Assembly (NCBI GenBank): GCA_023417265.1
Contig: JAEZFY010000050.1
Location: 1-8,603, forward strand
DNA: 8,603 bases
Direction: 5' to 3'
Origin: Actinomycetes bacterium
GTDB taxonomy: Bacteria > Actinomycetota > Acidimicrobiia > Acidimicrobiales > Ilumatobacteraceae
The notes beneath the pieces are model-generated. The model saw only the letters and a list, made by a program, of their open reading frames with translations. It was not told the origin of the DNA and searched no databases. Positions 1-6,034 of the stretch are shown here, one piece after another. The translations under genes and the position numbers were made by a program. Every line of letters starts with the position of its first letter. The stretch's first letter is position 1.

Positions 1-747
1 GGTGTTGACAGAGCCGTGGAACAGTTCGATCCCAGTCGCGGTGGTCACCGTGACCCGTACCGGTTGGCCGGCGAGTGGCCGCTCGGCGGCCGTGAGCACG
101 AACGCGGCGCCGTCCCACACGAGTCGCCAGACGCCGCGCAGCGGCTGGACACCACGATGGAGCGCAGCGACCTTGGCCTCGGCGCCGTCGAGGTCGCCGC
201 GTGCGGCGCTGCGCAGTCCGACGGGGAACGCGGTCGAGAACGTCGGTAGCGGGCCGTCCCAGGGATGCGGGACGCTCGGCGTGATCGCGCTCCACCCGGC
301 TGAGCTGTCGGCCCAGATGCGGCCGCCGCCCTGGCGTTCGGCCCCGGCGTAGAACCACGCCAGGGCTGCCACCGCGCTCGCCGTGTCGGCGTCGAGCGGT
401 GTGTGCCGGGCGGCCCACCACAGGAGCACATCGAGTTCCTCGGAGGCCACCGCGTTCGCCGTGACCGTGTAGGCATCGGCGCTGGTGCTGTGGCGCACGT
501 GCGCTTCGAGGCACACCGCGAGCATCGTCGTGTCGCCGTCGGTGAGCCGAAACGTGCCCAGCCCGTCGACGCCGTAGCCGTTGATGACGACGCTGCGGTG
601 GCCTTCGGCATACTCGGCGGTGATCGTCGCCGCGCTCACCCGCCAGCCCCACGACACCGTCGCCGCGCTCACGGTCACGATCACCGCCCAACCATGCCAG
701 CCGCGCCAGCCAGGCCAACCGCGCCAACTGGGCAAGTGCACACGCAT
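1..747 (-). CDS. Exported surface protein with thioester-domain-like region, partial (3' end off window)
   Basis: I do not recognise this gene with certainty. The visible 249 codons stay open to the window edge, so the C-terminus is missing. A basic, Trp-rich N-terminus (residues 1-20) precedes a hydrophobic stretch (about 20-37) and a possible cleavage site near S38-A39-A40, so export is likely. Residues 45-135 hold a GYGVxGLGTFRLTDG stretch, the only Cys (C79, in AVCLEA) and an Ala-rich AALAWFY segment. This layout resembles Cys-Gln thioester (TQxA-type) surface proteins of Gram-positives, but the Gln expected before the A-x-W segment is Ala here, so a thioester may not form. Residues 222-249 (PLAGQPVRVTVTTATG) look like the start of a beta-sandwich, prealbumin-like domain. 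The ATG at 747 was chosen. A GTG at 753 with GGTGA seven bases upstream is an equally good start. The gene lies about 73 bases downstream of dgt on the same strand, so co-transcription is possible. Confidence 0.72.
   Translation of the reverse strand, partial: MRVHLPSWRGWPGWRGWHGWAVIVTVSAATVSWGWRVSAATITAEYAEGHRSVVINGYGVDGLGTFRLTDGDTTMLAVCLEAHVRHSTSADAYTVTANAVASEELDVLLWWAARHTPLDADTASAVAALAWFYAGAERQGGGRIWADSSAGWSAITPSVPHPWDGPLPTFSTAFPVGLRSAARGDLDGAEAKVAALHRGVQPLRGVWRLVWDGAAFVLTAAERPLAGQPVRVTVTTATGIELFHGSVNT
691..726 (-). repeat. Two-unit 18-bp tandem repeat coding WxG triplets
   Basis: On the minus strand, TGGCGCGGTTGGCCTGGC is followed directly by TGGCGCGGCTGGCATGGT, with 14 of 18 bases identical. 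It encodes W-R-G-W-P-G then W-R-G-W-H-G, residues 8-19 of the exported protein, and is followed by another Trp. It lies in the n-region ahead of the hydrophobic segment. Confidence 0.75.
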
Positions 748-820
748 GCCCACGTGTGCGTCACCGGGCGTCGCCGCCGGCAGGGCCGCGCTCCCCGGAG
801 TTCGCGGCAGTCGTCCCGTG

Positions 821-1951
821 TCAGATGTCGATGCCTGCCGGCAGCCGCTCGCGCGGCCAGTCGAGCAGCGCCATCGCCTGGCGGCAGGCGAACCGGTCGG
901 TCATCCCACCCACGTACGTCACCGCCGCGCGGAGGGCACCCGCCGATCCGGCATCGAGGCCGCCGTGGGCGTCGGGCAGCAGGTTGGGTCGGTCGGCGTA
1001 GTGCTCGACGAGCGCCCGCAAGAGCGCCACGACCGCGTCGCCCTGGAGGCGGCTGGCCGGGCGCATGTAGATGTGCTCGTAGTTGAAGCGGCGGAACTCG
1101 GCCAGTGCTTCGGCGGCGGGCTCGACCATCCCGATCCGGCCGGTGGCGGCGGTCGCCTCGATCATCGCTCGCACGAACGTGCCGAGTTGGCGCGAGCGGT
1201 CGGTGCCCACCCGGCTGGTGACCACCGGTGGGAGCATCTCGGCGGTGACGATGCCGGCGGCCACGGCGTCCTCGAAGTCGTGACAAACGTAGGCGATGCG
1301 GTCGGCCCACGACACCACCTCGCCCTCCGGCGTCGCGGGGGCGGGGCGGCTCCAGGAGTGATTGCGCACGCCGTCGAGCGTCTCGGTGCACAGGTTGAGC
1401 GGCACGAGCACCACGTCGGCGCCCCACACGGCGTGGTCGTAGCCCTCGGCGAGGTAGGGCGTGAGGGCGTCCTCGCTGGCGTGCCCGCCGGGGCCGTGGC
1501 CGCAGTCGTGGCCGAGCGCGATCGCTTCGGTGAGGGCCACGTTGAGGCCGATTGCCTGGCTGACCGAGCGGGCCACCTGGGCGACCTCGAGGGCGTGCGT
1601 GAGGCGGGTCCGCTGGTGGTCGTCCGGGAACACGAACACCTGCGTCTTTCCCGCCAAACGGCGGAACGCGTTGGCGTGCAGGATCCGGTCGCGGTCGCGT
1701 TCGAAGCACGTACGGAACGGGTCGGGTTGCTCGTCGAGTTCGCGTTCGCCGGCGCCCGAGGCCTTGCTGGCGAGCGGGGCGAGGTGGGTGTGTTCGGCCT
1801 CCTCGCGAGCGCGCCGGTCGAGCGTGGCCGACGACCCGGGCGAGCCCCACGAGTCAGCGTGCGCGAGGGCAACCCCGTCGGCGGCGTGGCCGCGCATGGT
1901 GCCGGCCCAGCGGGCGGCGCGTTCGGCCATCTGCTCGTCGGGGTGCTCCAT
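821..1951 (-). CDS. dgt: Deoxyguanosinetriphosphate triphosphohydrolase-like protein (HD domain)
   Basis: This protein of 376 residues belongs to the dGTPase group of HD phosphohydrolases, cytoplasmic enzymes that cleave dNTPs to deoxynucleoside plus triphosphate and so help control dNTP pools. The family's N-terminal signature is present (RDRDRILHANAFRRLAGKTQVF, residues 85-106). The full metal-binding set of the HD fold can be seen: H119 (in RLTHALEV), H148-D149 (in ALGHDCGHGPGGH, with the family's GHxPxGH pattern) and D217 (in VSWADRIAY). Length is in the normal range for the shorter bacterial homologues. The ATG at 1951 is preceded by TAGCGT with a six-base gap and no clear Shine-Dalgarno sequence, which suggests a leaderless mRNA. 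The gene is divergent from obg and followed by the exported-protein gene. The exact substrate (dGTP only or several dNTPs) cannot be read from the sequence. Confidence 0.93.
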   Translation of the reverse strand: MEHPDEQMAERAARWAGTMRGHAADGVALAHADSWGSPGSSATLDRRAREEAEHTHLAPLASKASGAGERELDEQPDPFRTCFERDRDRILHANAFRRLAGKTQVFVFPDDHQRTRLTHALEVAQVARSVSQAIGLNVALTEAIALGHDCGHGPGGHASEDALTPYLAEGYDHAVWGADVVLVPLNLCTETLDGVRNHSWSRPAPATPEGEVVSWADRIAYVCHDFEDAVAAGIVTAEMLPPVVTSRVGTDRSRQLGTFVRAMIEATAATGRIGMVEPAAEALAEFRRFNYEHIYMRPASRLQGDAVVALLRALVEHYADRPNLLPDAHGGLDAGSAGALRAAVTYVGGMTDRFACRQAMALLDWPRERLPAGIDI

Positions 1952-1957
1952 CCCGCC

Positions 1958-1963
1958 ACGCTA
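1958..1963 (-). promoter_or_regulatory. Putative -10 element of dgt (TAGCGT)
   Basis: The minus strand reads TAGCGT, then six bases, then the dgt ATG. TAnnnT is the actinobacterial sigma-70-type -10 consensus. At this distance transcription would start at or next to the A of ATG, giving a leaderless mRNA. No convincing -35 element is visible. Confidence 0.5.
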
Positions 1964-2007
1964 CGTGCCCCGTCGCCCGACCCGGACCCGCGGCGGCGGA
2001 GTGGTCG

Positions 2008-2013
2008 TAGGCT
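2008..2013 (+). promoter_or_regulatory. Putative -10 element of obg (TAGGCT)
   Basis: TAGGCT ends nine bases before the obg ATG at 2023, so the predicted transcript would start about 0-3 bases ahead of the codon. No Shine-Dalgarno sequence is present in GGCGGGCCT, which agrees with leaderless or near-leaderless translation. No clear -35 element is visible. Confidence 0.5.
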
Positions 2014-2022
2014 GGCGGGCCT

Positions 2023-3285
2023 ATGTCCTCCGGGTTCGTCGACGAAGCCCAACTGAACGTACGCGGCGGCGACGGCGGTGCCGGCTGCGTGTCGTTCCGG
2101 CGCGAGGGGCCGGTCGTCATGGGCGGCCCGAACGGCGGCGACGGTGGCGACGGTGGCGACGTGTGGCTCGTGGCCGACCACAACGTGGCCTCGCTGCTGG
2201 CGTTCCGTGACCACCCGCACCGCCGCGCCGAGAGTGGCGTGCACGGTAAGGGCAAGGATCTCCACGGCCGCCGCGGGGCGCCGCTCGAGATCACCGTCCC
2301 GGAAGGCACGATCGTCAAAGACCTGTACACGGGCGAAGTCCTCGCCGAGTTGTTCACCCACGGCGACCGCTACCTGGCGGCCGCCGGCGGGCGCGGCGGG
2401 CGCGGCAACGCACGTTTCTTGTCGAACAGCCGGCGGGCGCCGTCGTTCGCCGAGCAGGGCGAGCACGGTGAGGAGCGCTGGCTCAAACTCGAGATCCAGC
2501 TGATGGCCGACGTCGCCCTGGTCGGGTTCCCGAACGCCGGCAAGAGCACACTGATCAGCGTCATCTCAGCCGCCAAGCCGAAGATCGCCAACTACCCGTT
2601 CACCACGCTCGAACCGAATCTGGGTGTCGTGCAACTCGACGACTCGACGAGCTTCGTCGTGGCCGACATTCCCGGCCTGATCGAGGGCGCCAGCGAAGGG
2701 CGCGGGCTCGGGCATCAGTTCCTGCGTCACGTCGAACGGGCCCGCGTGCTGTGCCTGATGATCGACCTGGCGCCGATGGACGGCGTGCTGCCCGCCGAAC
2801 AGCAACGGATCCTGCTCCACGAACTCGGTTCGTACTCGCCGGAACTGCTCGAGCGGCCGCGGCTCGTCGTCGGCACGAAAGCCGACGTGGTCCAGCCCGA
2901 GGATCTGGCGGCGATCGAGTGGGAGCACCCCGTGATCTCGGCGGTCACCGGGCAGGGTGTGCGCGAGCTGGTCGGCCGCATGGCGGCCCTCGTTCACGAA
3001 GCCCGCGCGGCGACACCCGAAGCAGAGGGCCTGGTGGTCATCCGTCCCGAGGTCGAAGGGGCGGTGGTCGAACGGCTCGGCGAGCACGAGTTCCGGCTGG
3101 TCGGGCGCCAGGTCGAACGGGTGGTCGCCCTCAACGACGTCACCACGCCCGAGGCGCTCGGCTACATCGATCGTCGCCTGCAGCGGCTCGGCGCGATCAA
3201 GCTCCTGAACCGCGCCGGCGCGCAGGCCGGTGACGTCGTCTGGATCGGTGACTTCAGCTTCGAGTTCCATCCCGAGGTCATGTAG
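2023..3285 (+). CDS. obg: GTPase Obg/CgtA, ribosome assembly and stress GTPase
   Basis: A protein of 420 residues with all three parts of an actinobacterial-type Obg. The Gly-rich Obg fold spans about 1-158, with GGDGGAGCVSFRRE and the repeated GGDGGDGGD. The GTPase domain spans about 160-325. The OCT domain is at the C-terminus (about 340-420), ending in the conserved GDVVWIGDFSFEF. GTPase motifs are G1 GFPNAGKST (168-176), a switch I region FTTLEPNLG, G3 DIPGL (215-219), G4 TKAD (285-288, where most Obg proteins have NKxD) and G5 SAVTG (306-310). Obg binds the 50S subunit late in assembly and is usually essential. It is commonly found after rplU-rpmA, but here it stands alone behind a divergent dgt and likely has its own promoter. 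proB follows after three bases. Confidence 0.97.
   Translation: MSSGFVDEAQLNVRGGDGGAGCVSFRREGPVVMGGPNGGDGGDGGDVWLVADHNVASLLAFRDHPHRRAESGVHGKGKDLHGRRGAPLEITVPEGTIVKDLYTGEVLAELFTHGDRYLAAAGGRGGRGNARFLSNSRRAPSFAEQGEHGEERWLKLEIQLMADVALVGFPNAGKSTLISVISAAKPKIANYPFTTLEPNLGVVQLDDSTSFVVADIPGLIEGASEGRGLGHQFLRHVERARVLCLMIDLAPMDGVLPAEQQRILLHELGSYSPELLERPRLVVGTKADVVQPEDLAAIEWEHPVISAVTGQGVRELVGRMAALVHEARAATPEAEGLVVIRPEVEGAVVERLGEHEFRLVGRQVERVVALNDVTTPEALGYIDRRLQRLGAIKLLNRAGAQAGDVVWIGDFSFEFHPEVM
3274..3278 (+). promoter_or_regulatory. Ribosome binding site of proB (GAGGT)
   Basis: GAGGT lies inside the last codons of obg, ten bases ahead of the proB ATG at 3289. It supports this start and suggests translation of proB from the obg mRNA. 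Confidence 0.55.
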
Positions 3286-3288
3286 GCC

Positions 3289-4374
3289 ATGCGGGTCGTC
3301 GCCAAGATCGGCACGTCGTCGCTCACCGACGACCGTGGCCACATCGCCCACCCCGCGATCGAGAAGCTCACCGCCGAGATCGCCGCGCTGCGTGGGGCCG
3401 GGCACGAGGTGCTGCTCGTCTCGTCGGGCGCGGTCGCCGCCGGGCTCGCCACCCTGGGGTTCGCCAGCCGGCCCACCGACGTGCTCACCCTGCAGGCGGT
3501 GTCCGCGGTGGGCCAAGCCCGGATCATGGGCGTCTACAACGACGAACTTGCCCGCCACGGGCTCACCGGCGCACAGGTGCTCGTCGACCCGCACGACTTC
3601 GTCAACCGCCGCCAGTACTTGCACGCTCGCAACACCCTCGAGCGCTTGCTTGCGCTGGGATGCGTGCCGATCATCAACGAGAACGACACGATCGCCTCCG
3701 ACGAGTTGCGTTACGGCGACAACGACCGGATCTCGGCGCTCGTCGCCCACTCGATGCGGGCGCACGTGTTGGTGCTGCTCACCGACCTCGACGGCTTGTA
3801 CACCGCCGACCCGCGCACCGACCCGACTGCCGAACTGGTGACGCTGGTCGCCGCCGACGATCCGCTGTTGTCGATCAACGCCACGGCTGGTGGGTCGGGT
3901 CGCGGCTCGGGCGGCATGTCGAGCAAGCTCACCGCGGCCCGGATCGCGTCGTGGTCGGGTGTGCGCACGGTGATCGCCCGCGCCTCGCGAGCCGGCGTGC
4001 TCGCCGGCGCCGTTGCCGGCGAGCCGGTGGGCACGACGTTCGCCGGGCACGACCGGCACCTCCCAGCGCGCAAGTTGTGGATCGCCTTCGCCGCCGAGGT
4101 GGCCGGCACGATCGTGGTCGACGACGGCGCCCGCACGGCGCTCGTCGAGCGTGGTGTGAGCCTGCTGCCGGCGGGAGTGCGCGACGTCAGCGGGCAGTTC
4201 GCCGACGGCGACACGGTCGCCATCGAGGATCAGGCGGGACGCGTGTTCGCCCGGGGGATGGTGTTCGTGTCGGCGAGCGAGCTCCGCAGCGTCGCCGGCC
4301 GGCACACGTCGCAACTCCCGACCGGGATGTCACCCGAGGTCATCCACCGCGACGACCTCGTCCTGCTCCCATAA
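3289..4374 (+). CDS. proB: Glutamate 5-kinase with PUA domain
   Basis: This protein of 361 residues catalyses ATP-dependent phosphorylation of glutamate to glutamyl 5-phosphate, the first step of proline synthesis in the cytoplasm. The amino-acid-kinase domain (about 1-255) shows the catalytic-type Lys in VVAKIGTSSL (K6), SSGAVAAG (45-52), VGQARIMGVYN (74-84), INENDT (129-134), YGDNDRISA (142-150), the nucleotide-site TDLDGLYTADPR (165-176) and GGMSSKLTAA (208-217). A PUA domain follows from about 262 (KLWIAFAAEVAG) to the end, as in E. coli ProB. Length is normal. The start lies three bases after the obg stop with GAGGT in range, so the two genes form an operon. proA, often the next gene, is absent here: the next gene is pspA on the other strand. 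Confidence 0.97.
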   Translation: MRVVAKIGTSSLTDDRGHIAHPAIEKLTAEIAALRGAGHEVLLVSSGAVAAGLATLGFASRPTDVLTLQAVSAVGQARIMGVYNDELARHGLTGAQVLVDPHDFVNRRQYLHARNTLERLLALGCVPIINENDTIASDELRYGDNDRISALVAHSMRAHVLVLLTDLDGLYTADPRTDPTAELVTLVAADDPLLSINATAGGSGRGSGGMSSKLTAARIASWSGVRTVIARASRAGVLAGAVAGEPVGTTFAGHDRHLPARKLWIAFAAEVAGTIVVDDGARTALVERGVSLLPAGVRDVSGQFADGDTVAIEDQAGRVFARGMVFVSASELRSVAGRHTSQLPTGMSPEVIHRDDLVLLP

Positions 4375-4381
4375 CCCCGGG

Positions 4382-4408
4382 CGGCACGCCAGTGGCCCGG
4401 CCGTGCCG
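4382..4408. terminator. Possible hairpin after proB in the convergent gap
   Basis: CGGCACG (4382-4388) and CGTGCCG (4402-4408) form a perfect seven-base stem with a 13-base loop, starting eight bases after the proB stop. No T-run follows, so a classical intrinsic terminator is not shown. The rest of the 115-base gap (4375-4489) holds further GGCAC and GTGCC copies (4456-4460, 4472-4476, 4478-4482) and no gene that I can support. Confidence 0.3.
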
Positions 4409-4489
4409 GGAAACCGCCGGCAGGCGACCTCGTCCGGCAATCCGCGCGGTCTCCAGGCACTCGCGTCGCCGGTGCCGGGCACGCTCTGG

Positions 4490-5266
4490 TTAGGCGGTGC
4501 CTTCGGCGGGGGCGGGCGGGGGGAGGGGCGCGGTCGCCGTGGCACTGTCGAGGCCGAGTTCGGCGCGCAGCTCGCTGAGCCGGCCCTGCGCTTCGACGTT
4601 GGCGGTGGCCTGCTCGACCTCGAGCACGCGCGATTCGACCGAGGCCTCGTTGAGCTCGCTCGACGCCTTGGCCTTGGCGTAGCGCGCCTCGATCTTGTCC
4701 TGGACCTCCTTGAGCGTCGGCACGTCCTCGCCGACGGTCTCGTTGAGGGTGGCCATCGCCGAGTTCATCTCCTCCTGCATCTTCGCCTGCTCGAGCTGGC
4801 TCAGGAGCTTCGACTTCTCGGCGATCCGCTGCTGCAGGAGGCGGCTGTTCTGGCCGACCGCAGCCTTGGCCTGATCGGCGGCCTGGGTGGTCTGGAGGAC
4901 GGTCTCCTTGAGCGATTCGACGTCCTTTTCCACCTGGATCAGCTGGTTGGCGATCGTCTCGGCAGCCGCGTTGTACTGGGCCGCCTTGTCGGCATTGCCG
5001 GCCTTCTGGGCGTCGGCGGCCATGATCAGCGCCTGGCGGGCGTTGGCGTTGAGCTTTTCGAGCTCGGTCATCTTGCCGTTGAGCTGGATCTCGGCCCGCT
5101 TCTGACCGGCGATCACGTTGGTGGCCTGCTCCTTGAGGCGCTTGTGCTGGTTCTGTGCCTCGCTGATCGCCTGCTCGAGCTGCACCTTCGGGTCGGCGCG
5201 CTCGTTGAACGAGCCCGTCAACTTGGCCGTGAGGTACTTCCACCATCTCTTCGCGAGCTTGAACAT
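4490..5266 (-). CDS. pspA: PspA/IM30 (Vipp1) family protein
   Basis: This protein of 258 residues belongs to the PspA/IM30 family, peripheral membrane proteins structurally related to ESCRT-III that polymerise on stressed membranes and limit ion leakage. Residues 1-22 (MFKLAKRWWKYLTAKLTGSF) form a basic amphipathic helix suited to membrane contact, followed by the family hallmark ERADPKVQLEQAISEAQ near 22-38. From about 28 to 230 the protein is almost continuous charged coiled coil. The last residues (ATATAPLPPPAPAEGTA) form a Pro/Ala tail that makes it longer than typical proteins of about 220 residues. The ATG at 5266 is preceded by TAACCT with a seven-base gap, pointing to a separate leaderless transcript. 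The gene lies 75 bases after the lipoprotein gene and converges on proB. No PspB, PspC or PspF homologue is seen in the window. Confidence 0.92.
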   Translation of the reverse strand: MFKLAKRWWKYLTAKLTGSFNERADPKVQLEQAISEAQNQHKRLKEQATNVIAGQKRAEIQLNGKMTELEKLNANARQALIMAADAQKAGNADKAAQYNAAAETIANQLIQVEKDVESLKETVLQTTQAADQAKAAVGQNSRLLQQRIAEKSKLLSQLEQAKMQEEMNSAMATLNETVGEDVPTLKEVQDKIEARYAKAKASSELNEASVESRVLEVEQATANVEAQGRLSELRAELGLDSATATAPLPPPAPAEGTA

Positions 5267-5273
5267 GCCGCGG

Positions 5274-5279
5274 AGGTTA
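5274..5279 (-). promoter_or_regulatory. Putative -10 element of pspA (TAACCT)
   Basis: On the minus strand TAACCT is followed by CCGCGGC and the pspA ATG. A weak -35 candidate, CCGACC, lies about 18 bases upstream (5298-5303). The start would be leaderless. No sigma-54-type GG/GC element, as used by enterobacterial psp promoters, is visible. Confidence 0.45.
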
Positions 5280-5323
5280 GCCGAGTGGCCGCACGATGGT
5301 CGGAGGGTTGCCGGCTGTCGCTG

Positions 5324-5345
5324 CTGACGCGCGCGGCGTCGTCAG
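5324..5345 (-). terminator. Hairpin over the lipoprotein stop codon
   Basis: CTGACG (5324-5329) and CGTCAG (5340-5345) are perfect inverted arms. Three more pairs can form inside with one bulged base. The structure includes the TGA stop of the lipoprotein gene and lies between it and the pspA promoter. No T-run follows, so termination is only a possibility. Confidence 0.3.
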
Positions 5346-5980
5346 GTGGTGGCGTGGGGGAGGAGGAAGTCGTTGACGTCGGCGTTGGCGTAGTCGGTGG
5401 TGGTCGTCTCGCCGTCGTCGAAGTACACCAGCATCGGACACACGTCGCCCTCGGCTTCGACCGTGCCCTCGTCGATGATCTCGGCGGTCGTCGCCGCCCG
5501 CAGCGTCACGCTGTAGGTCGCCGAGTAGTACTCGACGGTGTTGCCCGTGTCGTTGCCGTCGTCGTCCTCGTAGCCGGTGCACGTCTGGGCGAGTTCCTCG
5601 CCGGTGCGGATCGCGCAGGCCACGAGTTCGACCGCCGCGTAGGCATCCGAGTCGGCGTCGAACAAGACGTCCCACTCCGGGTTGCCGGTCGACAACCCGA
5701 TCAGGTCGTTCGGGCTGGCGCCCTGCAGCACGACGACCTTGTGGGGCCCGGCGACGGCCGGGTCGTAGGCGGTGGCCCAGTCGACGCCGGTGCCTCGGCA
5801 CACCTGGGCGAAGTCGCTGTCGAAGTGCTGGGCGGCCGGACTCGGCTCGCTCTCCGCAGCGGCCGTGGCCGGTGCCGCGTCGGCGTCGGTCGGCGGCTCG
5901 GTCGTGTCGTCGTCGCCCCCGCAGGCCGCGATCGCGAGCGCGGCGACGGCCGTGATGATCGTGAAGCTGCGTCGGCGCAT
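5342..5980 (-). CDS. Acidic secreted lipoprotein of unknown function
   Basis: The function is not recognised. The protein has 212 residues. An N-terminal signal MRRRSFTIITAVAALAIAAC carries three Arg residues, a hydrophobic core and a lipobox IAA-C with the lipidated Cys at 20, so it should be anchored to the outer face of the cytoplasmic membrane. Residues 21-50 are a flexible Asp/Thr/Ala/Pro linker (GGDDDTTEPPTD). The mature domain (about 52-212) is acidic and has four Cys (61, 122, 134, 181), enough for two disulfides. A QVCRGTGVDWATAYDP segment (59-74) is followed by a beta-strand-like HKVVVLQG. AGGGGG lies five bases before the ATG (plus strand 5986-5991), which fixes this start. It sits 51 bases after murJ and before pspA, an envelope-gene setting. 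A solute-binding or sensor role is possible but not shown. Confidence 0.85.
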   Translation of the reverse strand: MRRRSFTIITAVAALAIAACGGDDDTTEPPTDADAAPATAAAESEPSPAAQHFDSDFAQVCRGTGVDWATAYDPAVAGPHKVVVLQGASPNDLIGLSTGNPEWDVLFDADSDAYAAVELVACAIRTGEELAQTCTGYEDDDGNDTGNTVEYYSATYSVTLRAATTAEIIDEGTVEAEGDVCPMLVYFDDGETTTTDYANADVNDFLLPHATT

Positions 5981-5985
5981 GCCCG

Positions 5986-5991
5986 CCCCCT
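5986..5991 (-). promoter_or_regulatory. Ribosome binding site of the lipoprotein gene (AGGGGG)
   Basis: The minus strand reads AGGGGG, then five bases, then ATG. This is the clearest purine-rich Shine-Dalgarno-like site on the minus strand of the window. It supports the start that produces a complete lipoprotein signal peptide. Confidence 0.55.
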
Positions 5992-6028
5992 GACTGTGCT
6001 CGATGACCGGTGAACTCGACCGGCGCCG

Positions 6029-6034
6029 AGCCTA
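6029..6034 (-). promoter_or_regulatory. Possible -10 element overlapping the murJ stop (TAGGCT)
   Basis: On the minus strand the TAG stop of murJ is the first half of TAGGCT, the same hexamer found before obg. A start about seven bases on would give a leader of roughly 40 bases that contains the AGGGGG ribosome site of the lipoprotein gene. The -35 region is not convincing. Confidence 0.35.

Noticed and set aside
581..2056. Long open frame on the plus strand across dgt
   Set aside because: It is antisense to dgt, which has complete family motifs. The translation is low-complexity Arg/Gly/Val/His-rich, typical of a GC-rich antisense frame.
2101..2160. GGC/GAC-rich repeat in the obg N-terminus
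   Set aside because: It codes the conserved Gly-rich loops of the Obg fold and is not a mobile or regulatory repeat.
2566..4314. Long open frame on the minus strand across obg and proB
   Set aside because: It spans two well-recognised genes on the other strand, has Arg/His/Asp-biased composition and no domain signature.
4403..6013. Long plus-strand frame across pspA and the lipoprotein gene
   Set aside because: It is antisense to two supported genes. The Leu/Val/Gly-rich translation mirrors the coiled-coil codons of pspA.
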